Assembly: GCA_963728395.1 (NCBI GenBank)
Contig: CAVSJJ010000003.1
Location: forward strand, 744,001 to 808,000
Direction: 5' to 3'
DNA: 64,000 bases
DNA from: CAVSJJ01 sp963728395
GTDB taxonomy: Bacteria > Actinomycetota > Actinomycetes > Actinomycetales > Dermatophilaceae
Positions 1 through 8,210 of the stretch are shown here, piece after piece (the stretch's first letter is position 1; the number at the start of each line of letters is the position of its first letter). The translations under genes were made by a program, and so were the position numbers. The notes below the pieces were generated by a model that was given only the letters and a program-made list of their open reading frames with translations, did no database searches and had not been told where the DNA came from.

Positions 1-65
1 TGGGGTTGTGAACGCGCGAAGACGGCCCCCGCACTCCGAAGAGCCGGAGCCGCTTGTCCTGTCGC

Positions 66-137
66 TCACTCCGTTGCGCCCGGCCGTCTGCTCGGCCCAC
101 GGGACGGCGGGCGGGTGGGACTGGTGGTGATGGTCAT
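66..137 (-). CDS. Possible 23-residue leader peptide or small protein
   Basis: An ATG at 137-135 is preceded at six bases by a strong AAGGAG ribosome binding site and opens a 23-codon frame closed by TGA at 68-66. The peptide is rich in Thr, Pro, Ser and Arg (begins MTITTSPTRPPSRG) and matches no family that I know. With 65 bases left before the window edge, it could be a leader peptide for a gene outside the window or a chance reading frame. The ribosome binding site is the only real support. Confidence 0.25.
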   Translation of the reverse strand: MTITTSPTRPPSRGPSRRPGATE

Positions 138-342
138 GGCCTCTCCTTCGCCTCGGTGCAGTGCGCAGACAGTCCGCAACGTGTCCGCAAACAGTCACCG
201 ACCGTCAACGGTCCGGAGGCGCAGACCCGCAGGGCAGGGCGATACCGTTGCTGTTCAACGTTTCTCACCCGTGCGGGGCCAGGTCGAGATGTACGTCGAC
301 ATCTGATCCCTGGCCTGTCACCGGCCGGCGCCGGGCGGCACG

Positions 343-348
343 TAGGCT
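343..348 (+). promoter_or_regulatory. Candidate -10 box (TAGGCT) of a leaderless transcript
   Basis: TAGGCT lies exactly six bases before the ATG at 355 and no ribosome binding site is visible, so transcription would start at or next to the start codon. No convincing -35 box is seen at normal spacing. Confidence 0.35.
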
Positions 349-354
349 CGGTGC

Positions 355-1758
355 ATGCGGTGGGACGTGTGGCGGGTCGTGCGCCGCGCGGCGGGAGCCC
401 CACCGACGACCCCGGTCGCCGCGCGGGTGCGCGCCGGCGAGCTCGACGCCGAGAGCGTCCACGGGGTGCTCGAGATCGGCCTGCGGATCGGCGAGGCGAT
501 GCTCTCGCTCGGCGCGGCCGCGGCCGACGTCACGACGACGATCCAGCGGGTCACGGCCGCCTTCGGGCTGACCGGCTGCCAGGTCGACCTCACCTTCACC
601 TCGATCACCGCCTCGCACGACCCGGGGGTCACCGGGAGCCCCGTCACGGTGATGCGGGTCGCCCAGTCCCGGGCGGCCGACTACGACCGGCTGACCCGGG
701 TGCTCCGCCTCGCCGAGGAGCTGACGCAGCGGCGGGTGCCGGTCGCCGAGGCCCGCACCGTCCTCGAGCGGGCCCACGACGACCTCGACACGGTCCTCAG
801 CGGCTCGCACCCCTACCGGGGCGCCCTCGTCACGCTCGTCCTCTCCGCGATGGCCGCGGCCGTGGCGATCCTTCTCGGCGGCGGCCTGTGGGTGGCCCTC
901 GTCGCCGGGGTGACGACGGCCGTCATCGACCGGGTCGGCCGCCGGCTCGGCCGCTGGGGCCTGCCGGCGTTCTTCGTCCAGGCGGTGGGGGCTGCGATCG
1001 CCACCACCGTCGCCGTCCTGCTGCTCGTCGTCGTCCCGCTCCTGCCCGTCGAGCTGGCGACGCTACCGCCGTCGCTCGTCGTGGCCTCCGGCATCGTCGT
1101 CCTCCTCGCCGGCCTCTCGCTCGTCGGCGCGGCCGAGGATGCCCTCAGCGGGTTCCACGTGACCGCGAGCGGGCGGGTCTTCGAGGTGGGGCTGCTCACC
1201 CTCGGCATCGTCGTCGGGATCGGTGCGGTGCTCGACATCGCCCGGCGACTCGGCGTGGCGCTCGACGTCGTGGAGGAGCCGGCCGGCTCGGTGCCGTTCG
1301 TCCTGCAGGTGGCCAGCGCCGCCGTCGTCGCCGGGGCGTGGGCGGTCGCCTCCTACGCGCGGCCCCGGGCCGCGCTCGTCGCCGGGCTGGCCGGCGCCGG
1401 CGCCTGGCTGGCCTACAGCGCCCTGCGCCAGGTGCACACGGGACCGGCCGTGGCGAGTGCAGGGGCGGCGCTGCTCGTCGGGTTTGCCGCGGAGTCCTGG
1501 GCACACCGGTTCCGCGTGCCGTCGCTGGTGACCTCCGCGTGCGGGATCGTGCCGCTCCTACCCGGGCTGGCGATCTACCGCGGGCTCTTCCTCCTCGTCG
1601 ACGACTCCAGCAGCGTCGGTGACGGAGCGCAGGTTCTCCTCGGCGCGGCGATGGTCGGTCTGGCGCTGGCGGCCGGGGTGACCCTCGGCGAGCTCACTGC
1701 CATGCCGGTGCGACGCCGCCTGCGGCGCCGGCGCGACCACCCCGAGGCCACGACCTGA
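355..1758 (+). CDS. Threonine/serine exporter family membrane protein (ThrE-like)
   Basis: Predicted inner membrane exporter of the ThrE/DUF1212 family, which in Corynebacterium expels threonine and serine by proton-driven transport. The 467-residue protein has the family layout: a soluble N-terminal part (about residues 1-150) with the family-like stretch GLRIGEAMLSLGAAAADVT, followed by about ten hydrophobic segments from near residue 155 to 450 and a basic C-terminus (RRRLRRRRD). The fusion of N- and C-terminal halves and the length are usual for actinobacterial members. The ATG at 355 has no ribosome binding site but sits six bases after a TAGGCT box, suggesting a leaderless mRNA. It converges on the AarF gene with only eight bases between the stop codons. 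The substrate is inferred from the family. Confidence 0.8.
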   Translation: MRWDVWRVVRRAAGAPPTTPVAARVRAGELDAESVHGVLEIGLRIGEAMLSLGAAAADVTTTIQRVTAAFGLTGCQVDLTFTSITASHDPGVTGSPVTVMRVAQSRAADYDRLTRVLRLAEELTQRRVPVAEARTVLERAHDDLDTVLSGSHPYRGALVTLVLSAMAAAVAILLGGGLWVALVAGVTTAVIDRVGRRLGRWGLPAFFVQAVGAAIATTVAVLLLVVVPLLPVELATLPPSLVVASGIVVLLAGLSLVGAAEDALSGFHVTASGRVFEVGLLTLGIVVGIGAVLDIARRLGVALDVVEEPAGSVPFVLQVASAAVVAGAWAVASYARPRAALVAGLAGAGAWLAYSALRQVHTGPAVASAGAALLVGFAAESWAHRFRVPSLVTSACGIVPLLPGLAIYRGLFLLVDDSSSVGDGAQVLLGAAMVGLALAAGVTLGELTAMPVRRRLRRRRDHPEATT

Positions 1759-1766
1759 GAGCGCCG

Positions 1767-3455
1767 CTACCCGGGCGAGCCGGCGCCGTGGTCGGTCCGG
1801 GAGGCGACCTTCCGGTCCGTTGCGAGGATCCAGATCGCGAGGGCGAGGCCGGCCAGCGCGGCGAGGAGGAAGAAGACGATGGCGATCCCGGGGTAGCCGA
1901 GCAGGGTCCACGACGAGGGCACCCGCATCATGAAGGCGGCGCCGACGAGGGTGGCGGCGATGATGAGACCGAGGGTGAGCCGGTTGGCGAGCCGCTGGAG
2001 GACCAGGTGCAGGCGCGACTCGTCGATCGCCTCGACGCGCACCCGGAACTCCCCCGCGGCCATCGCGTCGAGGATGAGGTTCGCGCGCCTGGGCAGCTGC
2101 GCGGTGAAGTCCTTGGCCTCGATCGCGGCGGCGAGCAGGCCACCCGGCGCGGACTTCAGGCCCGATGCGAAGATGTCGCTGACGTTCTCCCGGATGCACT
2201 CGGCGGGCGAGAACGCGGGGTCCAGGTGCGACGTCGCCTCGTCGAGGTTGAGCATCGCGCGCCCGATCATCGCCATCTGGGCCGGGGGGCGCAGTCCGTG
2301 GACACCGCAGATTCGACTGAGGTTGACCAGCACCGTGCCGACCCGCAGCTCGGCGCCGCCGTCCACCGACTCGGAGACGAGGTGGCTGACCTCGTCGCGG
2401 AAGGCCGCCGGGTCGTACCCGTCGACCGGGCGCCCCATGCCGGCCAGGATGAGTGCGGCCTCCTCGCCGTTGCCGTCGCTGATCGACAGCAGCAGCTTGA
2501 CGACGGCGTCCTGGATCCGCGGCGGGACCGACGCGGTCATCCCGAGATCGAGCAGCGCCAGCCGTCCGTCGTCGGTGAGCATGAGGTTGCCCGGGTGCGG
2601 GTCGGCATGGAGGATGCCGTGGTCGAGGATCATCCGCAGGTAGGCACGGAACAGCTCCTCGACGATGCTCCGCGCGTCGATGTCGAGGAGCCCGAAGCGG
2701 CCGATGTCGGTCACCTTGCGTCCCTCGATGCGGTCCATCGTCAGCAGCCGGCTCGTCGTGTACTCCATGACCGGCTGTGGCACGACGAGCAGGTCGTAGT
2801 CGGCGGTGAGCTCTGCGAACGTGACGAGGTTCCTGGCCTCGCGCCGGTAGTCGAGCTCACCGGCGAGGGACCGGCGGAAGTGGGTGAGCAGGTGTTCGAA
2901 CCCGAACCGGCGGCCCACCTCGGTCCGGTTGTCGGCGAGGGCGGCGAGCCGAGTGAGGACCTCCATGTCGTCCCGGACCGTCTCGCGCACGCCCGGTCGC
3001 TGGACCTTGATGACGACCTCGTGGCCGTTGCGCAGCGTCGCCGCATGCACCTGGCCGATCGACGCCGAGGCGAGCGGCTCGACGGCGACGTCGCTGAAGC
3101 GCTCGCCGATCGACGCTCCCAGCTCGGTCTCGATGACCCCCCGCACCGTGTCGAACGGGATCGGCTCGACCGTGTCCTGCAGCCGGGCCAGGGCGTTCGT
3201 GTATGCCGCGGGCAGCAGGTCGACGCGCGTCGAGAGCAGCTGCCCCAGCTTGACGAAGGTGGGCCCCATCCGCTCCAGGTCCGCCGCGAAGCGGCGTGCC
3301 AGATCGGCGTCCCCGGAGCCCGGGTCATCGCCCGCCGAGCCGGGGTCGTCGATGGCGAAGACGTCCAGCTCTGCGCCGGAGACGAGGTCGGAGCGACCGT
3401 ACCGGCGAAGGAGCCGGACCAGGTCGACGTAGCGGCTGTCCAGGGGGTTGCGCAT
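1767..3455 (-). CDS. AarF/UbiB (ABC1/ADCK) family atypical kinase
   Basis: Membrane-associated protein of the UbiB family, atypical protein-kinase-like ATPases tied to isoprenoid quinone or lipid metabolism. It has 562 residues. Visible motifs are the family KxGQ signature (FVKLGQLLSTR, near residue 70), an alanine/serine-rich loop followed by GQVHAA, the ATP-site lysine in VVIKVQRPG, the catalytic HADPHPGN and the LLDLGM metal-binding motif. Two hydrophobic segments close the protein (about residues 500-550), as in most UbiB members. The start is ATG at 3455; a TAAGAA-like box 7 bases upstream allows a leaderless start. Actinobacteria make menaquinone, so the quinone link is general family knowledge and the substrate is unknown. 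Confidence 0.85.
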   Translation of the reverse strand: MRNPLDSRYVDLVRLLRRYGRSDLVSGAELDVFAIDDPGSAGDDPGSGDADLARRFAADLERMGPTFVKLGQLLSTRVDLLPAAYTNALARLQDTVEPIPFDTVRGVIETELGASIGERFSDVAVEPLASASIGQVHAATLRNGHEVVIKVQRPGVRETVRDDMEVLTRLAALADNRTEVGRRFGFEHLLTHFRRSLAGELDYRREARNLVTFAELTADYDLLVVPQPVMEYTTSRLLTMDRIEGRKVTDIGRFGLLDIDARSIVEELFRAYLRMILDHGILHADPHPGNLMLTDDGRLALLDLGMTASVPPRIQDAVVKLLLSISDGNGEEAALILAGMGRPVDGYDPAAFRDEVSHLVSESVDGGAELRVGTVLVNLSRICGVHGLRPPAQMAMIGRAMLNLDEATSHLDPAFSPAECIRENVSDIFASGLKSAPGGLLAAAIEAKDFTAQLPRRANLILDAMAAGEFRVRVEAIDESRLHLVLQRLANRLTLGLIIAATLVGAAFMMRVPSSWTLLGYPGIAIVFFLLAALAGLALAIWILATDRKVASRTDHGAGSPG

Positions 3456-3535
3456 GAAGGCATTCTTACCGTCTCGGCTCGGTGCCGACCCCGGGGGTGC
3501 CGGAAGCAGGGCCCGGACCCGGCCCTCGCGCCCTC

Positions 3536-4696
3536 CTAGGCCCGGCGGGCGCGGTCCGGGGCGACCAGGAGCGGGATGGACATCATCAGCGCCGCGCCAC
3601 CCTCGGCGGCCCGTCCGGCCCGCAGCGAGCCTCCCCGAGCCTCGGCCATGGCCCGCACGATGCTGAGGCCGAGCCCCGTGCCGGACAGGCGCAGCGCCGT
3701 GGAGGTGTCCATCGGTGCCTCCGGGGCGCTCGGCGAGGGGCGACCGGCGTTGATCGCCGCGATCTGGGCATCGGACAGCCCGTCGCCGCTGTCGTAGACG
3801 CAGATGTGTAGCTCACCGTCCGAGCGGGTGGCCGAAAGCCGGATCGTGTCGTCCTCGTCGGTGTAGCGCAGGGCGTTCTCGATGAGCGTGTCGAGGGCGG
3901 TCCGCAGCCGCTCGGGCGAGCCGACGATCCGCCCGCCCCGGGCCTCGAGGACCCAGTCGCGCGGGGCGACGACCCGCCACCGAGCGATCGTCCGCTGCAA
4001 CATGAGGTCGAGGTCGTAGGGCTCGGTGACCGGATCCTCCTGGACCTGGATCATCCGCACGAGCCGATCCCCCACGCGCGCGAGCCGGCTCAGCTCGTCA
4101 CCGACGATCCGCAGGTCGTCCAGGCCGTCCGGCGCCGGGGTGCGCGACTGAACAAGCTCGAGGTGGCCCTGCGCGATCGTCAGCGGGGTGCGCAGCTCGT
4201 GCGAGGTGAGCCGCATCAGCTGCTCTCTGTCCTGGGCCGAGCGCAACTGCCGGTCGGCCGCCTCGGTGACCAGGCCGAGAGCGACCTGCCGACGACGCAC
4301 ATGCCACACCATGAGCGCGGCGAGGAGGAACATGAGGGGGATCTCGCTTGTCTCCTCCCAGCCGATCCGCTGCTCCCGCCAGCTCGCCTCGAGCAGCACG
4401 CCGGTGACGACCGTGTACCACCCGAGGGCGGTCACGAGCTGCCAGCGGGTCCAGGTCCCCAGCCCGAACGCCAGGGCGAACGAGGCCCAGCCCAGGTGGA
4501 ACGGGATGGTCTGGGTCTCCGGTCGCAGGGCCATCGTGACGGCGCACCCGGTGGCCAGCACGGTCCACCCGGCATACAGATGCACGCCGTTGAAGCCATC
4601 CGCCTCCCGGGCCAAGGACCGCGCGCGCGCGAGCCAGCCCGAGGCCGGCCCCGTCGTCACCCGCACCCGCCCGGTGCGCCCAGCCGCCTCGGCCAT
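3536..4696 (-). CDS. Orphan sensor histidine kinase
   Basis: Membrane sensor kinase of 386 residues. The N-terminal 150 residues hold about four or five hydrophobic segments and no obvious extracytoplasmic ligand domain, so the stimulus may be sensed in the membrane. The transmitter follows: H-box SHELRTPLTIAQ (phosphorylated His), N-box LIENALRYT, G1-box YDSGDGLS and G2-box GTGLGLSIVRAMAEARGG. No response regulator gene lies next to it, so the partner is unknown. The ATG at 4696 directly follows a GTGAG-N6-CTCAC inverted repeat that also contains the only candidate ribosome binding site (GAGG). Confidence 0.85.
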   Translation of the reverse strand: MAEAAGRTGRVRVTTGPASGWLARARSLAREADGFNGVHLYAGWTVLATGCAVTMALRPETQTIPFHLGWASFALAFGLGTWTRWQLVTALGWYTVVTGVLLEASWREQRIGWEETSEIPLMFLLAALMVWHVRRRQVALGLVTEAADRQLRSAQDREQLMRLTSHELRTPLTIAQGHLELVQSRTPAPDGLDDLRIVGDELSRLARVGDRLVRMIQVQEDPVTEPYDLDLMLQRTIARWRVVAPRDWVLEARGGRIVGSPERLRTALDTLIENALRYTDEDDTIRLSATRSDGELHICVYDSGDGLSDAQIAAINAGRPSPSAPEAPMDTSTALRLSGTGLGLSIVRAMAEARGGSLRAGRAAEGGAALMMSIPLLVAPDRARRA

Positions 4697-4712
4697 GTGA
4701 GATCGACCTCAC
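4697..4712. promoter_or_regulatory. Inverted repeat GTGAG-N6-CTCAC at the histidine kinase start
   Basis: On the coding strand this reads GTGAGGTCGATCTCAC and ends at the base before the kinase ATG. It overlaps the likely ribosome binding site, so a protein bound here or an RNA hairpin could control translation or a start-proximal promoter. The role is inference. Confidence 0.3.
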
Positions 4713-4931
4713 GTTCCATGTCCCCACCACCGCCGATGACGAGGGCCGTCATCGCGTCCGGCCACGATAACCCGCCGGGACGGCGTGTGGTGACGATCCG
4801 AGCAGGCCATTCCCGGAGCAGGCCGGACTTCGGCCGTTCGGGAGACAGCCGGGCGCCGACCTGGGACGATTCCAGAGCCCGCCCGTCGGCCCCGGTCGGC
4901 CGCCCACCCCTCAGCGAAGCGAGGCCCTGCC

Positions 4932-6236
4932 GTGGACCCCTCCCACGTCGGCACGATGCACGAGGTGCCCCTCGACGACCTCTTCTTCTCGACCACCGAC
5001 TCCCGCGGCGTCATCGACGAGGTGAACGAGGTCTTCACCCGCAACGCCCGCTACACCCGTGAGCAGCTCATCGGGGCGCCGCACAACATCATCCGGCACC
5101 CCGACATGCCGGCCGGGCTGTTCCGGATCATGTGGGACCAGCTGGACGAGGGCGTCCCGGTCTGCGGCTACGTCCTCAACCGGGCCCAGGACGGCAGCGC
5201 CTACTGGGCCTTCGCGACGATCGTGCCGATCGGCGAACGGTTCCTCTCGGTGCGGGCCACGCCGTGCAACCTCGCCGCTCGGGACCTCTTCCACGGCCTC
5301 TACAGGCAGGTGCGTGCCCACGAGCTGCGGGCCCGCGAGATCGGCGCCGGTGCCGCCGATGCGGCCGTCATCGGCCGCGAGATGCTCACGGCGGCCCTCG
5401 AGGCCAACGGCTTCGGGTCGTATGCCGAGCTGCAGCTCGACCTCGTGCCGGAGGAGGTCGCCGCCCGGGAGGCGGCCGGTCCCAGGCTGCCCGACCTCAC
5501 CGACGGGCCCCACGTCCTGCGCACGATGGTCGGCAAGGCCGCCGACGCCCGCGCGATGCTGGGCGGCTTCAACGAGCAGCTGACCGCCTCGGTGACCGAC
5601 GCCGACGCCCTCACCCGCGACCTTCGTCGCACCGACGGCGCCCTCACCATGCTCGGTGAGCACATCCGCTCGGTCGGCCGGGCCGGCATCGACATCGCCC
5701 CCCCGGCGATCACCGACGGGATCGGCGACGCCCGCACGTGCGTCGACGCGCTCACCGTCGGCGTCGCCGGTCTCGTCCGGCTGCGCAAGCACCTGCGGCT
5801 CGTCACCGCGATCGCCCGGCTGCAGGCAGAGGCGGTCGCCCGCTACGTCGTCGCCGTCGCCGGGGGCACCGAGGACCCGCGCGTGTCCGAGCGGGCCCTC
5901 GGCAGCCTGTGCGACGCCCTCCTGGCAATCCTCGACGCCGACCTCGAGGTCGAGCTCGCCGCGAGCGGGGAGCTCGTCGGACAGGTGTCGGCCACGGCGG
6001 ACGCCCTCGTAGCCCTGCGGGACGGGGCCGAGGCCTGGCGCACCGCTCTCGGCGCACCGGGGAACGGCTCCGCCGCCGTCCTCGTCGACCTCGATGTCGC
6101 GATCGAGTCCCTCGGTGGCCTCGGGGCCCGGGTACGCCAGCACGGTGAAGGCCTCCGGCCCGCCGGCACCGCCCTCGACCGCGACAAGCTCGCCGAGCAG
6201 CTCGGCGCGATCGTCGAGCTGAGCGCCACCGTGTGA
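4932..6236 (+). CDS. Aer-like PAS domain sensor without a chemoreceptor signalling tip
   Basis: Cytosolic protein of 434 residues. Residues 1-105 form a PAS domain close to the aerotaxis receptor type: VNEVFTR, EQLIGAPHNIIRHPDMP, FRIMW and a DGSAYW segment. The RHPDMP stretch lies in the region that contacts FAD in Aer, so flavin-based redox sensing is likely. Residues 120-434 are alanine-rich and helical, probably coiled coil, with only a faint echo of a chemoreceptor tip (VTAIARLQAEAVARYV). There is no clear membrane segment, HAMP domain, kinase or cyclase. The GTG at 4932 is chosen for its upstream GCGAGG; an ATG at 4956 has no such site. The output partner is unknown, and no motility gene is nearby. 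Confidence 0.65.
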   Translation: MDPSHVGTMHEVPLDDLFFSTTDSRGVIDEVNEVFTRNARYTREQLIGAPHNIIRHPDMPAGLFRIMWDQLDEGVPVCGYVLNRAQDGSAYWAFATIVPIGERFLSVRATPCNLAARDLFHGLYRQVRAHELRAREIGAGAADAAVIGREMLTAALEANGFGSYAELQLDLVPEEVAAREAAGPRLPDLTDGPHVLRTMVGKAADARAMLGGFNEQLTASVTDADALTRDLRRTDGALTMLGEHIRSVGRAGIDIAPPAITDGIGDARTCVDALTVGVAGLVRLRKHLRLVTAIARLQAEAVARYVVAVAGGTEDPRVSERALGSLCDALLAILDADLEVELAASGELVGQVSATADALVALRDGAEAWRTALGAPGNGSAAVLVDLDVAIESLGGLGARVRQHGEGLRPAGTALDRDKLAEQLGAIVELSATV

Positions 6237-6247
6237 CCCGTCCCAGG

Positions 6248-6277
6248 CGCCCCACCGGCCGCCACACCCGTGGGGCG
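6248..6277 (+). terminator. Hairpin terminator after the PAS sensor gene
   Basis: CGCCCCAC and GTGGGGCG form an 8-bp stem with a 14-base loop, 12 bases after the PAS gene stop. There is no U-run, as is usual in GC-rich actinobacteria. Confidence 0.4.
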
Positions 6278-6297
6278 GGCCCGGATCGGCATGCGCG

Positions 6298-6957
6298 ATG
6301 ATGCTGGCCATGACCTCCGCCGGCCCGTCCATCGATGTCCCCACCCCGCTGCTCGACGAGCTCATCGATGCGGGGCGCACGGTCGTCGCCCGTGGGCTGG
6401 TCCTCGCCTCCGGCGGAAACCTGTCGGCGCGGGTGCCCGGGACGGACGCCTTCGTCGTCACCGGCACCGGCACCTGGCTGGACCGGCTCGTGGCCGCCGA
6501 CTTCACCGTCATGGGCATGGACGGGACCCGACGGTCCGGCGCCGAGCGCCCCTCGGTCGAGTGGAAGCTGCACCACCGCACGTATGCCGTGCGCGAGGAC
6601 GTCGCCGCGGTGGTCCACCTGCACCCGCAGCACGTGCTGCTCGTCGACGTCCTCGGCCAGCCGATCCGGCTCGTCACGTCCGACCACCAGGCCTACCTCG
6701 GCACGGTCGGACGGATCCCGTTCATCCCGGCGGGCAGCCAGGAGGTCGCCGACGCCGCCGCCGAGCAGGCCCGCGAGCACAACGCGGTCGTCCTCGCCCA
6801 TCACGGCTGCTCGGCCCTGGGCGACACCGTCGCGATGGCGCTGCGCCGGGCGATGAACCTCGAGGAGGCGGCGACGATGACCTACCGGCTCCTCCTCGCC
6901 GGCGACACGACCGCGCAGTTCCCGCCGGAGTGGGTGGGCCGGATCGTCGAGGCCTAG
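6298..6957 (+). CDS. Class II aldolase/adducin family protein, possible MtnB
   Basis: Zinc-dependent class II aldolase fold enzyme of 219 residues. The zinc-binding histidines appear in the HLHPQHVL and HHGCSALGD segments, and GGNLSAR is the N-terminal phosphate-loop signature. The family includes fuculose-phosphate aldolase, ribulose-phosphate epimerase and methylthioribulose-1-phosphate dehydratase (MtnB). The convergent neighbour is mtnA, whose product is the substrate of MtnB, so a methionine salvage role is attractive, but sequence alone does not separate the subfamilies. Three in-frame ATGs lie at 6298, 6301 and 6310. No ribosome binding site is decisive, so the start is uncertain by four codons. 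Confidence 0.7.
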   Translation: MMLAMTSAGPSIDVPTPLLDELIDAGRTVVARGLVLASGGNLSARVPGTDAFVVTGTGTWLDRLVAADFTVMGMDGTRRSGAERPSVEWKLHHRTYAVREDVAAVVHLHPQHVLLVDVLGQPIRLVTSDHQAYLGTVGRIPFIPAGSQEVADAAAEQAREHNAVVLAHHGCSALGDTVAMALRRAMNLEEAATMTYRLLLAGDTTAQFPPEWVGRIVEA

Positions 6958-7009
6958 GCGGGCGCCCCGGCGCGGACCGCCGCGGACACCGGCGGCAGGT
7001 CGCCGCGGC

Positions 7010-8047
7010 CTAGGTGCTCGGGACCTCGAGCGTCGACGGGGCCACTCCCGCCGCCGGTTCGACGACCCCCCGCTCGGTCGTGATCCCGCTGACGAAGCGG
7101 GCCGGGGTCACATCGAAGGCCGGGTTGAAGCCAGGCGTCCCGTCGGGCGCGACCTTCACGCCCGCGAAGGAGGTCACCTCCTCGCCCGAGCGCTCCTCGA
7201 TCTCGATGGCGTCGCCGTCGGCCGTCGCCAGGTCCACGGTCGACCACGGCGCCGCGACGAGGAAGGGGATCCCGGCCTCCTTGGCGGCGAGGGCGAGCCC
7301 GAGGGTCCCGATCTTGTTGGCCGTGTCGCCGTTGGCGGCGATCCGGTCCGCGCCGACGACGACGGCGTCGACGAGACCGCGCAGGATCGTCGAGGCGGCG
7401 GCCCCGTCGGCCTCGACCGCGTGCGGGATCCCCTCCTCGGCCAGCTCGTATGCGGTGAGCCGCGCGCCCTGGAGCAGCGGCCGGGTCTCGTCGGCATAGA
7501 CGAACTCGACGCGTCCGCGGGCATGCAGCTCGCGGACGACCCCGAGGGCCGTCCCCCAGCCCGAGGTCGCGAGCGAGCCGGCGTTGCAGTGGGTGAGGAT
7601 CCGTAGGTCGGGCCGGTCGGTCCGCTCGAGGAGCCAGTCGGCACCGAGGCTGCTGAGCACCCGGTTGGCGGCCGTGTCCTCGTCCTTGATGCGTTGTGCG
7701 GCCGCGAGCACGGCGTCCCGGCCCCGCGCCATGAGGGGCCGGACCGCGTCGACCCCCCAGGCGAGGTTGACGGCCGTCGGACGCGCGTGCCGGATGGCGT
7801 CGACGGCCCGAGCCAACCGCTCCTGCGACCAACCCTCGCGCTCCCCCTCGTCCATCGCGACGACGACGCCCATCGCGCCGGCGACGCCGAGCGCGGGCGC
7901 CCCGCGGACGGCGAGGGAGGCGATCGCGTCGACGAGCTCGTCCACCCGGGTGATTCGCAGGTTCACCGTCTCGCCCGGCAGCCGGGTCTGGTCGATGAGC
8001 TGCATCGCTCCTGCCTCGGTGTCCCAGCCGATCGCCTCGATCGTCAT
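7010..8047 (-). CDS. mtnA: S-methyl-5-thioribose-1-phosphate isomerase
   Basis: MtnA interconverts methylthioribose-1-phosphate and methylthioribulose-1-phosphate in the methionine salvage pathway, which recycles the methylthioadenosine left by polyamine synthesis. The protein has 345 residues, the usual size, and belongs to the eIF2B-alpha-like fold. Visible signatures are RGAPALGVAGA, the catalytic cysteine in THCNAGSLAT, the catalytic aspartate in VVGADRIAANGDTANKIGT, and VAAPWSTVD. The ATG at 8047 follows a purine-rich GGAGAGGACGGAGCGAG segment, so I prefer it to longer upstream starts. It converges with the possible MtnB gene. The 163 bases up to the divergent Usp gene hold its promoter. 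Confidence 0.93.
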   Translation of the reverse strand: MTIEAIGWDTEAGAMQLIDQTRLPGETVNLRITRVDELVDAIASLAVRGAPALGVAGAMGVVVAMDEGEREGWSQERLARAVDAIRHARPTAVNLAWGVDAVRPLMARGRDAVLAAAQRIKDEDTAANRVLSSLGADWLLERTDRPDLRILTHCNAGSLATSGWGTALGVVRELHARGRVEFVYADETRPLLQGARLTAYELAEEGIPHAVEADGAAASTILRGLVDAVVVGADRIAANGDTANKIGTLGLALAAKEAGIPFLVAAPWSTVDLATADGDAIEIEERSGEEVTSFAGVKVAPDGTPGFNPAFDVTPARFVSGITTERGVVEPAAGVAPSTLEVPST

Positions 8048-8210
8048 CGGTCTCGCTCCGTCCTCTCCCTCGGTGCCCGGCCGGTCCGGGTATGACCGCA
8101 TCCTGCCCTGTCCCCCCTCAGCACAGCACACTCCCAGACCATTCCCAGACGCCGGGTCCATCGTGGAGAAGGGCCAGTGGGCCCATCGCCGGACAGGAAG
8201 GACAGCAGCA

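Larger units (their letters stand above)
1..354. other. Intergenic region upstream of the ThrE-type exporter gene
   Basis: No conserved gene is visible here. The left edge is cut by the window. The stretch holds a possible 23-codon minus-strand ORF (66-137) with a good ribosome binding site, a GACCG-TCAA-CGGTC inverted repeat near 204-217, and a -10-like box (343-348) six bases before the ATG at 355. Otherwise I see nothing that I can assign. Confidence 0.5.

Noticed and set aside
54..1622. A 522-residue plus-strand reading frame at the window start
   Set aside because: It overlaps the ThrE-type gene in another frame, is extremely Arg/Gly/Pro-rich and has no recognisable motif; it is a GC-rich shadow.
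3463..3468. TAAGAA as -10 box of the AarF gene
   Set aside because: Position fits the leaderless pattern but the last base is not T, so it is not listed as a separate site.
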